A stretch of 64,000 nucleotides of DNA. Source: Sambucus nigra (lineage: Eukaryota > Streptophyta > Magnoliopsida > Dipsacales > Adoxaceae). A program made the translations under genes and the position numbers. The notes under the pieces were generated by a model. The model was not told the DNA's origin and made no database searches. It worked only from the letters and a program-made list of their open reading frames with translations. Of the stretch, positions 12,949 through 25,760 are shown piece after piece. The stretch is taken from NCBI GenBank assembly GCA_949130495.1, contig OX422216.1:103485967-103549966 (forward strand), given 5' to 3'. The number at the start of each line of letters is the position of its first letter. Position 1 is the stretch's first letter.

Positions 12949-15133
12949 TCGTGCCTTTTAAAAGTCCGTTTGGGAGCTGGTTTGGATTTTCACCCTCCAA
13001 TAACTTGTTTTTAAGCAAAATCCAGATTTTTTCAATTTTTCGTGGTATTCTCAAATCGGGAGACCTGCGACTACGCGGTCACTTCCTACAAGTTACATTT
13101 ATCCCGTGCGAGGTGTTCGTGCCTCTTACGCGGCCGTTTGGAAGCTGGTTTGGGTTTTCACCCTTTAACGGATTGTTTTTAAGCATAATCTAGATATTTT
13201 CATATTACCGTCATATTCTCAAATCGGGGAGACCCGGGACTACGCGGTCAGTTCCTACAGGTTACATTGGTCCCGTGCGCGGTGTTCGTGCCTCTTACGG
13301 GGCCGTTTGGGAGGTGCTTTGGGGTTTCAACCTTTAACGACTTGTTTTTACGCCTAATCAAGATATTTTCAAATTATCGTCATATTCTAAAACCGGGGAG
13401 ACCCGTGACAACGTGGTCAATTCCTCAAGTTACATTGGTCCCGTACGAGGTGTTCGTGCCTCTTAAGGGGCCGTTTGCGGTTGGTCTGTGTTTTCACCCT
13501 CAAACGGCTTGTCTTTAAGCCTAATCTAGATATTTTCAATTAATAATCATATTCTCAAATCGGGAGATCCACGACTATGCGGTCAGTTCCTAAAAGTTAA
13601 GTCTGTCCCGTGCGAGGTGTTCGTGCCTCTTACAGGGTCGTTTGTGGGCTGGTTTGGGTTTTCACCCTTTAACGGCTTGTTTTTAAGCCAAATCTAGATA
13701 TTTTAAGATTATCGTCATATTCTCAAACCGGGGAGACCCCGTGACTACGCAGTCAATTCCTACAAGTTTCATTGGTCCCGTGCGAGGTGTCCGTGCCTCT
13801 TACGGGGCCGTTTGGGGGTTGGTTTGGGTTTTCACCCTCAAACGGCTAGTTTTTAAGCCTAATCTAGATATTTTCAAATTATCATCATATTCTCAAACCG
13901 GGAGACCTGGAACAACGCAGTCAATTCGTACAAGCTACATTGGCCCCGGGCAAGGTATTCATGTTATGGGGCCGTTTGGGTGGTGGTTTGGGTTTTCACC
14001 CTTTAGGGCCTTGTTTTTAAGCCTAATCTTGATATTTTCAAATTACTGTCATATTCTCAAATTGGGGAGACCCGTGACTATGCAGTCAATTCCTAAAAGT
14101 TACATTGGTCCCGTGCGCGGTGTTCGTCCCTCTTACAGTGCCGTTTGGGGGTTGGTTTGGGTTTTCACCCTCTATCGGCTTGTTTTTAAGCCTAATCTAG
14201 ATATTTTTAAATTATCGTGATATTCTGAAATTGGGAGACACGGGACTACGCGGTCAGTTCGTACAAGTTACATTGGGCCCATGCGAGGTATTCGTGCCTC
14301 TTACAGGGCCGTTTGGGTGGTGGTTTGGGCTTTCACCCTTTAACGACTTCTTTTTAAGCCTAATCTATATATTTTCAAATTACCGTCATATTCTCAAACC
14401 GGGGAGACCCGGGACTACGCGGTCATTTCCTAGAAGTTACATTGGTCCCGTGCGAGGTTTTCATGCCTCTTGCGAGGCCTTTTGGGTGGTGGTTTGGGTT
14501 TTCACCCTTTAACGGCTTGTTTTCATGCCTAATCTAGATATTTTAAAGTTATCGTCATATTCTCGAACAGGGAGACCCGTGATGACGCGGTCAGTTCCTA
14601 CAAGTTACATTGGTCGCGCATGAGGAGTTCGTGCCTCTTAAGGGTCCGTTTGGGCGATGGTTTGGATTTTCACCCTCCAACAGCTTGTTTTTAAGCCAAA
14701 TCCAGATATTTTCAAATTATCGTGGTATTCTCAAATCGAGAGACCCGCGACTACGCGGTCACTTCCTACAAGTTACATTGATCCCGTGCGAGATATTCGT
14801 GCCTCTTACGGGGCCGTTTGGAGGCTGGTTTGGGTTTTCAACCTTTAACGGCTTGTTTTTACGCCTAATCAAGATATTTTCAAATTACCGACATATTCTC
14901 AAAACGGGAAGACCCGGGACTAATTGGTAAGTTCCTACAAGTTTCATTGGTCCCTTGTGAGGTTTTCGTGCCTCTTGCGGGGCCTTTGGGGGGGTGGTTT
15001 GGGTTTTCACCCTTTAACGGCTTGTTTTTAAGCCTAATCTAGATAGTTTGAAGTTATCATAATATTCTCCAACGGGGAGACCCGTGATGACGCGGTCAGT
15101 TCCTACAAGTTACATTGGTCCCGTGTGAGGTGT
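12949..15133. repeat. HOR copy 7 (13-mer, 2185 bp, 1-bp deletion)
   Basis: Full 13-monomer unit with a one-base deletion near 13479 (GCGGTTGG in place of GCGGGTTGG), making it 2185 bp. It is a mosaic. The part before about 13605 matches copy 11. The part after matches the second part of copy 3, including GGTAAGTTCC near 14926. The seam marks the junction of the 8575-bp tandem duplication. Confidence 0.95.
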
Positions 15134-17319
15134 TCGTGCCTTTTAAAAGTCCGTTTGGGAGCTGGTTTGGATTTTCACCCTCCAATAACTTGTTTTTAAG
15201 CAAAATCCAGATTTTTTCAATTTTTCGTGGTATTCTCAAATCGTGAGACCTGCGACTACGCGGTCACTTCCTACAAGTTACATTTATCCCGTGCGAGGTG
15301 TTCGTGCCTCTTACGCGGCCGTTTGGAAGCTGGTTTGGGTTTTCACCCTTTAACGGATTGTTTTTAAGCATAATCTAGATATTTTCATATTACCGTCATA
15401 TTCTCAAATCGGGGAGACCCGGGACTACGCGGTCAGTTCCTACAGGTTACATTGGTCCCGTGCGCGGTGTTCGTGCCTCTTACGGGGCCGTTTGGGAAGT
15501 GCTTTGGGGTTTCAACCTTTAACGACTTGTTTTTACGCCTAATCAAGATATTTTCAAATTACCGTCATATTCTAAAGCCGGGGAGACCCGTGACAACGTG
15601 GTCAATTCCTCAAGTTACATTGGTCCCGTACGAGGTGTTCGTGCCTCTTAAGGGGCCGTTTGCGGGTTGGTCTGTGTTTTCACCCTCAAACAGCTTGTCT
15701 TTAAGCCTAATCTAGATATTTTCAATTAATAATCATATTCTCAAATCGGGAGATCCACGACTATGCGGTCAGTTCCTAAAAGTTAAGTCCGTCCCGTGCG
15801 AGGTGTTCGTGCCTCTTACAGGGTCGTTTGTGGGCTGGTTTGGGTTTTCACCCTTTAACGGCTTGTTTTTAAGCCAAATCTAGATATTTTAAGATTATCG
15901 TCATATTCTCAAACCGGGGAGACCCCGTGACTACGCAGTCAATTCCTACAAGTTTCATTGGTCCCGTGCGAGGTGTCCGTGCCTCTTACGGGGCCGTTTG
16001 GGGGTTGGTTTGGGTTTTCACCCTCAAACGGCTAGTTTTTAAGCCTAATCTAGATATTTTCAAATTATCATCATATTCTCAAACCGGGAGACCTGGAACA
16101 ACGCAGTCAATTCGTACAAGCTACATTGGCCCCGGGCAAGGTATTCATGTTATGGGGCCGTTTGGGTGGTGGTTTGGGTTTTCACCCTTTAGGGCCTTGT
16201 TTTTAAGCCTAATCTTGATATTTTCAAATTACTGTCATATTCTCAAATTGGGGAGACCCGTGACTATGCAGTCAATTCCTAAAAGTTACATTGGTCCCGT
16301 GCGCGGTGTTCGTCCCTCTTACAGTGCCGTTTGGGGGTTGGTTTGGGTTTTCACCCTCTATCGGCTTGTTTTTAAGCCTAATCTAGATATTTTTAAATTA
16401 TCGTGATATTCTGAAATTGGGAGCAACGGGACTACGCGGTCAGTTCGTACAAGTTACATTGGGCCCATGCGAGGTATTCGTGCCTCTTACAGGGCCGTTT
16501 GGGTGGTGGTTTGGGCTTTCACCCTTTAACGACTTCTTTTTAAGCCTAATCTATATATTTTCAAATTACCGTCATATTCTCAAACCGGGGAGACCCGGGA
16601 CTACGCGGTCATTTCCTAGAAGTTACATTGGTCCCGTGCGAGGTTTTCATGCCTCTTGCGAGGCCTTTTGGGTGGTGGTTTGGGTTTTCACCCTTTAACG
16701 GCTTGTTTTCATGCCTAATCTAGATATTTTAAAGTTATCGTCATATTCTCGAACAGGGAGACCCGTGATGACGCGGTCAGTTCCTACAACTTACATTGGT
16801 CGCGCATGAGGAGTTCGTGCCTCTTAAGGGTCCGTTTGGGCGATGGTTTGGATTTTCACCCTCCAACAGCTTGTTTTTAAGCCAAATCCAGATATTTTCA
16901 AATTATCGTGGTATTCTCAAATCGAGAGACCCGCGTCTACGCGGTCACTTCCTACAAGTTACATTGATCCCGTGCGAGATATTCGTGCCTCTTACGGGGC
17001 CGTTTGGAGGCTGGTTTGGGTTTTCAACCTTTAACGGCTTGTTTTTACGCCTAATCAAGATATTTTCAAATTACCGACATATTCTCAAAACGGGAAGACC
17101 CGGGACTAATTGGTCAGTTCCTACAAGTTTCATTGGTCCCTTGTGAGGTTTTCGTGCCTCTTGCGGGGCCTTTGGGGGGGTGGTTTGGGTTTTCACCCTT
17201 TAACGGCTTGTTTTTAAGCCTAATCTAGATAGTTTGAAGTTATCATAATATTCTCCAACGGGGAGACCCGTGATGACGCGGTCAGTTCCTACAAGTTACA
17301 TTGGTCCCGTGTGAGGTGT
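15134..17319. repeat. HOR copy 8 (13-mer, 2186 bp), duplicate of copy 4
   Basis: Full unit repeating every private variant of copy 4 at +8575: GGGAAGTGC near 15498, ACAGCTTGTC near 15690, GAGCAACGG at 16421 and ACAACTTACATT near 16786. Confidence 0.95.
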
Positions 17320-19337
17320 TCGTGCCTTTTAAAAGTCCGTTTGGGAGCTGGTTTGGATTTTCACCCTCCAATAACTTGTTTTTAAGCAAAATCCAGATTT
17401 TTTCAATTTTTCGTGGTATTCTCAAATCGGGAGACCTGCGACTACGCGGTCACTTCCTACAAGTTACATTTATCCCGTGCGAGGTGTTCGTGCCTCTTAC
17501 GCGGCCGTTTGGAAGCTGGTTTGGGTTTTCACCCTTTAACGGATTGTTTTTAAGCATAATCTAGATATTTTCATATTACCGTCATATTCTCAAATCGGGG
17601 AGACCCGGGACTACGCGGTCAGTTCCTACAGGTTACATTGGTCCCGTGCGCGGTGTTCGTGCCTCTTAAGGGGCCGTTTGCGGGTTGGTCTGTGTTTTCA
17701 CCCTCAAACGGCTTGTCTTTAAGCCTAATCTAGATATTTTCAATTAATAATCATATTCTCAAATCGGGAGATCCACGACTATGCGGTCAGTTCCTAAAAG
17801 TTAAGTCTGTCCCGTGCGAGGTGTTCGTGCCTCTTACAGGGTCGTTTGTGGGCTGGTTTGGGTTTTCACCCTTTAACGGCTTGTTTTTAAGCCAAATCTA
17901 GATATTTTAAGATTATCGTCATATTCTCAAACCGGGGAGACCCCGTGACTACGCAGTTAATTCCTACAAGTTTCATTGGTCCCGTGCGAGGTGTCCGTGC
18001 CTCTTACGGGGCCGTTTGGGGGTTGGTTTGGGTTTTCACCCTCAAACGGCTAGTTTTTAAGCCTAATCTAGATATTTTCAAATTATCATCATATTCTCAA
18101 ATCGGGAGACCTGGAACAACGCAGTCAATTCGTACAAGCTACATTGGCCCCGTGCAAGGTATTCATGTTATGGGGCCGTTTGGGTGGTGGTTTGGGTTTT
18201 CACCCTTTAGGGCCTTGTTTTTAAGCCTAATCTTGATATTTTCAAATTACTGTCATATTCTCAAATTGGGGAGACCCGTGACTATGCAGTCAATTCCTAA
18301 AAGTTACATTGGTCCCGTGCGGGGTGTTCGTCCCTCTTACAGTGCCGTTTGGGGGTTGGTTTGGGTTTTCACCCTCTATCGGCTTGTTTTTAAGCCTAAT
18401 CTAGATATTTTTAAATTATCGTGATATTCTGAAATTGGGAGACACGGGACTACGCGGTCAGTTCGTACAAGTTACATTGGGCCCATGCGAGGTATTCGTG
18501 CCTCTTACAGGGCCGTTTGGGTGGTGGTTTGGGCTTTCACCCTTTAACGACTTCTTTTTAAGCCTAATCTATATATTTTCAAATTACCGTCATATTCTCA
18601 AACCGGGGAGACCCGGGACTACGCGGTCATTTCCTAGAAGTTACATTGGTCCCGTGCGAGGTTTTCATGCCTCTTGCGAGGCCTTTTGGGTGGTGGTTTG
18701 GGTTTTCACCCTTTAACGGCTTGTTTTCATGCCTAATCTAGATATTTTAAAGTTATCGTGATATTCTCGAACAGGGAGACCCGTGATGACGCGGTCAGTT
18801 CCTACAACTTACATTGGTCGCGCATGAGGAGTTCGTGCCTCTTAAGGGTCCGTTTGGGCGATGGTTTGGATTTTCACCCTCCAACAGCTTGTTTTTAAGC
18901 CAAATCCAGATATTTTCAAATTATCGTGGTATTCTCAAATCGAGAGACCCGCGTCTACGCGGTCACTTCCTACAAGTTACATTGATCCCGTGCGAGATAT
19001 TCGTGCCTCTTACGGGGCCGTTTGGAGGCTGGTTTGGGTTTTCAACTTTTAACGGCTTGTTTTTACGCCTAATCAAGATATTTTCAAATTACCGACATAT
19101 TCTCAAAACGGGAAGACCCGGGACTAATTGGTCAGTTCCTACAAGTTTCATTGGTCCCTTGTGAGGTTTTCGTGCCTCTTGCGGGGCCTTTGGGGGGGTG
19201 GTTTGGGTTTTCACCCTTTAACGGCTCGTTTTTAAGCCTAATCTAGATAGTTTGAAGTTATCATAATATTCTCCAACGGGGAGACCCGTGATGACGCGGT
19301 CAGTTCCTACAAGTTACATTGGTCCCGTGTGAGGTGT
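17320..19337. repeat. HOR copy 9, 12-mer variant (2018 bp), duplicate of copy 5
   Basis: Carries the same one-monomer fusion as copy 5, here near 17657-17668. The linked variants GCAGTTAATTCC, GTGCGGGGTG and CAACTTTTAACGG are also present. The only difference from copy 5 that I found is G at 18776 against A at 10201. Confidence 0.95.
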
Positions 19338-21523
19338 TCGTGCCTTTTAAAAGTCCGTTTGGGAGCTGGTTTGGATTTTCACCCTCCAATAACTTGTTTT
19401 TAAGCAAAATCCAGATTTTTTCAATTTTTCGTGGTATTCTCAAATCGGGAGACCTGCGACTACGCGGTCACTTCCTACAAGTTACATTTATCCCGTGCGA
19501 GGTGTTCGTGCCTCTTACGCGGCCGTTTGGAAGCTGGTTTGGGTTTTCACCCTTTAACGGATTGTTTTTAAGCATAATCTAGATATTTTCATATTACCGT
19601 CATATTCTCAAATCGGGGAGACCCGGGACTACGCGGTCAGTTCCTACAGGTTACATTGGTCCCGTGCGCGGTGTTCGTGCCTCTTACGGGGCCGTTTGGG
19701 AGGTGCTTTGGGGTTTCAACCTTTAACGACTTGTTTTTACGCCTAATCAAGATATTTTCAAATTACCGTCATATTCTAAAACCGGGGAGACCCGTGACAA
19801 CGTGGTCAATTCCTCAAGTTACATTGGTCCCGTACGAGGTGTTCGTGCCTCTTAAGGGGCCGTTTGCGGGTTGGTCTTTGTTTTCACCCTCAAACGGCTT
19901 GTCTTTAAGCCTAATCTAGATATTTTCAATTAATAATCATATTCTCAAATCGGGAGATCCACGACTATGCGGTCAGTTCCTAAAAGTTAAGTCTGTCCCG
20001 TGCGAGGTGTTCGTGCCTCTTACAGGGTCGTTTGTGGGCTGGTTTGGGTTTTCACCCTTTAACGGCTTGTTTTTAAGCCAAATCTAGATATTTTAAGATT
20101 ATCATCATATTCTCAAACCGGGGAGACCCCGTGACTACGCAGTCAATTTCTACAAGTTTCATTGGTCCCGTGCGAGGTGTCCGTGCCTCTTACGGGGCCG
20201 TTTGGGGGTTGGTTTGGGTTTTCACCCTCAAACGGCTAGTTTTTAAGCCTAATCTAGATATTTTCAAATTATCATCATATTCTCAAACCGGGAGACCTGG
20301 AACAACGCAGTCAATTCGTACAAGCTACATTGGTCCCGTGCAAGGTATTCATGTTATGGGGCCGTTTGGGTGGTGGTTTGGGTTTTCACCCTTTAGGGCC
20401 TTGTTTTTAAGCCTAATCTTGATATTTTCAAATTACTGTCATATTCTCAAATTGGGGAGACCCGTGACTATGCAGTCAATTCCTAAAAGTTACATTGGTC
20501 CCGTGCGCGGTGTTCGTCCCTCTTACAGTGCCGTTTGGGGGTTGGTTTGGGTTTTCACCCTCTATCGGCTTGTTTTTAAGCCTAATCTAGATATTTTTAA
20601 ATTATCGTGATATTCTGAAATTGGGAGACACGGGACTACGCGGTCAGTTCGTACAAGTTACATTGGGCCCATGCGAGGTATTCGTGCCTCTTACAGGGCC
20701 GTTTGGGTGGTGGTTTGGGCTTTCACCCTTTAACGACTTCTTTTTAAGCCTAATCTATATATTTTCAAATTACCGTCATATTCTCAAACCGGGGAGACCC
20801 GGGACTACGCGGTCATTTCCTAGAAGTTACATTGGTCCCGTGCGAGGTTTTCATGCCTCTTGCGAGGCCTTTTGGGTGGTGGTTTGGGTTTTCACCCTTT
20901 AACGGCTTGTTTTCATGCCTAATCTAGATATTTTAAAGTTATCGTCATATTCTCGAACAGGGAGACCCGTGATGACGCGGTCAGTTCCTACAAGTTACAT
21001 TGGTCGCGCATGAGGAGTTCGTGCCTCTTAAGGGTCCGTTTGGGCGATGGTTTGGATTTTCACCCTCCAACAGCTTGTTTTTAAGCCAAATCCAGATATT
21101 TTCAAATTATCGTGGTATTCTCAAATCGAGAGACCCGCGTCTACGCGGTCACTTCCTATAAGTTACATTGATCCCGTGCGAGATATTCGTGCCTCTTACG
21201 GGGCCGTTTGGAGGCTGGTTTGGGTTTTCAACCTTTAACGGCTTGTTTTTACGCCTAATCAAGATATTTTCAAATTACCGACATATTCTCAAAACGGGAA
21301 GACCCGGGACTAATTGGTCAGTTCCTACAAGTTTCATTGGTCCCTTGTGAGGTTTTCGTGCCTCTTGCGGGGCCTTTGGGGGGGTGGTTTGGGTTTTCAC
21401 CCTTTAACGGCTCGTTTTTAAGCCTAATCTAGATAGTTTGAAGTTATCATAATATTCTCCAACGGGGAGACCCGTGATGACGCGGTCAGTTCCTACAAGT
21501 TACATTGGTCCCGTGTGAGGTGT
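19338..21523. repeat. HOR copy 10 (13-mer, 2186 bp), duplicate of copy 6
   Basis: Full unit with the copy 6 markers at +8575: GGTCTTTGTTTTC, GATTATCATCATATTC, CAATTTCTACAAG and CTATAAGTTACATTG. Confidence 0.95.
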
Positions 21524-23465
21524 TCGTGCCTTTTAAAAGTCCGTTTGGGAGCTGGTTTGGATTTTCACCCTCCAATAACTTGTTTTTAAGCAAAATCCAG
21601 ATTTTTTCAATTTTTCGTGGTATTCTCAAATCGGGAGACCTGCGACTACGCGGTCACTTCCTACAAGTTACATTTATCCCGTGCGAGGTGTTCGTGCCTC
21701 TTACGCGGCCGTTTGGAAGCTGGTTTGGGTTTTCACCCTTTAACGGATTGTTTTTAAGCATAATCTAGATATTTTCATATTACCGTCATATTCTCAAATC
21801 GGGGAGACCCGGGACTACGCGGTCAGTTCCTACAGGTTACATTGGTCCCGTGCGCGGTGTTCGTGCCTCTTACGGGGCCGTTTGGGAGGTGCTTTGGGGT
21901 TTCAACCTTTAACGACTTGTTTTTACGCCTAATCAAGATATTTTCAAATTATCGTCATATTCTAAAACCGGGGAGACCCGTGACAACGTGGTCAATTCCT
22001 CAAGTTACATTGGTCCCGTACGAGGTGTTCGTGCCTCTTAAGGGGCCGTTTGCGGTTGGTCTGTGTTTTCACCCTCAAACGGCTTGTCTTTAAGCCTAAT
22101 CTAGATATTTTCAATTAATAATCATATTCTCAAATCGGGAGATCCACGACTATGCGGTCAGTTCCTAAAAGTTAAGTCTGTCCCGTGCGAGGTGTTCGTG
22201 CCTCTTACAGGGTCGTTTGTGGGCTGGTTTGGGTTTTCACCCTTTAACGGCTTGTTTTTAAGCCAAATCTAGATATTTTAAGATTATCGTCATATTCTCA
22301 AACCGGGGAGACCCCGTGACTACGCAGTTAATTCCTACAAGTTTCATTGGTCCCGTGCGAGGTGTCCGTGCCTCTTACGGGGCCGTTTGGGGGTTGGTTT
22401 GGGTTTTCACCCTCAAACGGCTAGTTTTTAAGCCTAATCTAGATATTTTCAAATTATCATCATATTCTCAAACCGGGAGACCTGGAACAACGCTGTCAAT
22501 TCGTACAAGCTACATTGGCCCCGTGCAAGGTATTCATGTTATGGGGCCGTTTGGGTGGTGGTTTGGGTTTTCACCCTTTAGGGCCTTGTTTTTAAGCCCA
22601 ATCTTGATATTTTCAAATTACTGTCATATTCTCAAATTGGGGAGACCCGTGACTATGCAGTCAATTCCTAAAAGTTACATTGGTCCCGTGCGCGGTGTTC
22701 GTCCCTCTTACAGTGCCGTTTGGGGGTTGGTTTGGGTTTTCACCCTCTATCGGCTTGTTTTTAAGCCTAATCTAGATATTTTTAAATTATCGTGATATTC
22801 TGAAATTGGGAGCAACGGGACTACGTGGTCAGTTCGTACAAGTTACATTGGGCCCATGCGAGGTATTCGTGCCTCTTACAGGGCCGTTTGGGTGGTGGTT
22901 TGGGCTTTCACCCTTTAACGACTTCTTTTTAAGCCTAATCTATATATTTTCAAATTACCGTCATATTCTCAAATCGGGGAGACCCGGGACTACGCGGTCA
23001 TTTCCTAGAAGTTACATTGGTCCCGTGCGAGGTTTTCATGCCTCTTGCGAGGCCTTTTGGGTGGTGGTTTGGGTTTTCACCCTTTAACGGCTTGTTTTCA
23101 TGCCTAATCTAGATATTTTAAAGTTATCATCATATTCTCGAACAGGGAGACCCGTGATGACGCGGTCAGTTCCTACAAGTTACATTGGTCGCGCATGAGG
23201 AGTTCGTTCCTCTTAAGGGTCCGTTTGGGCGATGGTTTGGATTTTCACCTTCCAACAGCTTGTTTTTAAGCCAAATCTAGATATTTTCAAATTATCGTGG
23301 TATTCTCAAATCGAGAGACCCGCGACTACGCGGTCACTTCCTACAAGTTACATTGATCCCGTGCGAGATATTCGTGCCTCTTACGGGGACGTTTGGAGGC
23401 TGGTTTGGGTTTTCAACCTTTAACGGCTTATTTTTACGCCTAATTAAGATATTTTTAAATTACCG
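21524..23465. repeat. HOR copy 11, partial and more diverged
   Basis: Last recognisable unit. The first about 800 bp equal copy 7, including the one-base deletion near 22054. After 22329 it departs from copy 7: GCAGTTAATTCC as in copies 5 and 9, then GAGCAACGG at 22811 as in copies 4 and 8, plus private changes such as CGCTGTCAATT near 22491 and AAGCCCAATC near 22595. In monomer 12 the expected CCGACATATTC and AATTGGTCAG signatures are replaced from about 23465, so the HOR order ends there. Confidence 0.85.
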
Positions 23466-24206
23466 TCATATTCTCAAACCGGGGAGACGCGTGACTACGT
23501 GGTCATTTCCTACAAGTTACATTGGTCCCGTGCGAGGTGTTCGTGCCTATTACGGGGCCGTTTGCGGGTTGGTTTCAGTTTTCACCCTCAAACGGCTGGT
23601 CTTTAAGCCTAATCTAGATATTTTCAAATTATCGTCATATTCTCAAATCGGGAGGCCTGCGACTATGCGGTCAGTTTATACAAGTTAAGTCTGTCCCGTG
23701 CGAGGGGTTCGTGCCTCTTACAAGGCCGTTTGGGGGTTGGTTTGGGTTTTCACCCTTTTACGGCTTGTTTTTAAGCCAAATCTACATATTTTCGGACCGG
23801 GAGACCCGGGACAACGCAGTCAATTCCTACAACTTACATTGGTCCCGTGCGAGGTGTTCGTGCCTCCTATGGGGCCGTTTGGGGTTTGGTTTGGGTTTTC
23901 ACCCGCAAACAGCTAGTTTTTAAGCCTAATCTAAATATTTTCAAATTATTATCATATTCTAAAACCGGGAGACCCGGGACATCACAGCTAGTTCGTACAA
24001 GCCACATTGGTCCCGTGCCAGGTATTCGAGCCTCTTATGGGGCCGTTTGGGTGGTGGTTTGGGTTTTAACCCTTTAGGGGGCTTGTTTTTAAGCCGAATC
24101 TTGACATTTTCAAATTACCGTCATATTCTCAAATCGGGGGACCCGCGACTACACGGTCACTTCCTACAAGTTACATTGATCCCGTGTGAGGTGTTCGTGC
24201 CTCTTA

Positions 24207-25760
24207 AAATCTAGATTTTTTCATATTACCGGCATATTCCCAAATCGGGGAGACCCGAGACTACGCGGTCAGTTTCTACAAGTTACATTGGTCCCGTGCG
24301 AGGTGTTCGTGCCTCTTACGGGGCCGTTTGGGAGGTGCTTTCCGTTTTAAACCTTTAACGGCTTCTTTTTTCGCCTAATCAAGATATTTTCAAATTACCG
24401 TCATATTCTCAAACCAGGGAGACCCGCGACTGCGCGGTCAATTCCTACAAGTTACATTAGTCCCATGCCAGGTGTTCGTGCCTCTTACGGGGTCGTTTGG
24501 GGGTTGGTTTGGGTTCTCACCCTTTAACGGCTTGTTTTTAAGCATAATCTAGATATTTTCATATTACCGTCATATTCCCAAATCGGGGAGACCCGAGACT
24601 ACGCGGTCACTTCCTACAAGATACATTGGTCCCGTGCGAGGTGTTTGCGCCTCTCACGGGGCTGTTTGGGAGGTGCTTTGGGTTTTCAACCTTTAACGGC
24701 TTGTTTTTTTACGCCTAATCTAGATATTTTCAAATTACCGTCATATTCTGAAATCGGGGAGACCCCGTGACTACGCGGTTAATTCCTTCAAGTTACATTG
24801 GTCTCGTGCGAGGTGTTCGTGCCTCTTACGGGGCCGTTTGGGGGTTGGTTTGGATTTCACCCTCAAACGGCTAGTTTTTAAGCCTAATCTAGATATTTTA
24901 AAATTATCGTCATATTCTCAAACCGAGAGACCCGGGGACAACGCAGTCAATTCGTACAAGCTACATTGGTCCCGTGCAAGGTATTCGTGCCTCTTAAGGG
25001 CCGTTTGGGTGGTGGTTTGGGTTTTCACCCTTTAGGGCCTTGTTTTTAAGCCTAATCTTGATATTTTGAGGTTATCATAATATTCTCAAACGGGGAGACC
25101 CGTGATGACGCGGTCAGTTCCTACAAGTTATATTGGTCCCGTGTGAGGTGTTTGTGCCTCTTACGGTTCCGTTTGGGAGCTGGTTTGGATTTTCACCCTC
25201 CAACAGGTTGTTTTTAAGCCAAATTTAGATATTTTCAAATTATCGTGGTATTCTCAAATCGAGAGACCCGCGACTACACGGTCACTTCCTACAAGTTTAC
25301 ATTGATCCCGTGCGAGGTGTTTGTGCCTCTTACGGGGCCGTTTGGGGGTTGGTTTGGGTTTTCACCCTTTAACGACTTATTTTTAAGCACAATCTAGATA
25401 TTTTCTTATTACCGTCATATTCTCAAATCGGGGAGACCCGGGACTATGCGCTCCGTTCCTACAAGTTACATTGGTCCCGTGCGAGGTGTTCGTGCCTCTT
25501 ACGGGGCCGTTTGGGAGGTGCGTTGGGTTTTCAACCTTTAATGGCTTGATTTTACGCCTAATCAAGATATTTTCAAATTACCATCATATTCTCAAACCGG
25601 GGAGACCCATGACTACGTAGTCAATTCCTACAGGTTACAATGGTCCCGCGCGAGGCGTTCGTGCCTCTTACCGGGTCGTTTGCGGATTGGTTTGAGTTTT
25701 CACCCTCAAACGGCTTTGTCTTTAAGCCTAATCTAGATATTTTCAAATTATCATCATATT
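24207..25760. repeat. Older satellite duplication, offset about 3190 bp (left copy)
   Basis: Unusual variants here recur about 3190 bp downstream: TTACCGGCATAT (24226 region and 27417 region), CTTCTTTTTTCGCC (24362 and 27553) and CCCGCGCGAGGCGTTCG (25645 and 28835). After that, the copies differ by one deleted monomer: GTCACGTTCGAGG at about 25980 and 29002, offset 3022. This is a remnant of a 19-monomer higher-order unit. Confidence 0.8.

Larger units (their letters stand above)
5030..13604. repeat. 8575-bp super-repeat (51 monomers), first copy
   Basis: A block of three 13-mers and one 12-mer (51 monomers) is followed at once by a second copy. The mismatches that bound the identity are 5029 (C) against 13604 (T) on the left and 13754 (C) against 22329 (T) on the right. 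The exchange point therefore lies within 5030-5178, equivalent to 13605-13753. The offset holds at 8575 for every diagnostic variant checked. Confidence 0.92.
13605..22179. repeat. 8575-bp super-repeat, second copy
   Basis: Tandem copy of 5030-13604, with identity running on to 22328. One mismatch was found by eye (10201 A, 18776 G). An exhaustive base-by-base alignment was not possible here, so a few more differences may exist. Confidence 0.92.

Noticed and set aside
5030..22179. The 8575-bp repeat as an LTR retrotransposon or other mobile element
   Set aside because: It is made only of satellite monomers, has no coding domain, terminal repeats or target-site duplication, and its ends fall inside a monomer.
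1..23465. CRISPR array
   Set aside because: The period is about 168 bp with no short repeat and unique spacer pattern, no cas genes, and the LINEs are of plant type.
25383..25565. Minus-strand open frames in the satellite (also near 26723, 28573 and 44811)
   Set aside because: They lie within satellite monomers and are copied with them. No domain and no support for expression.
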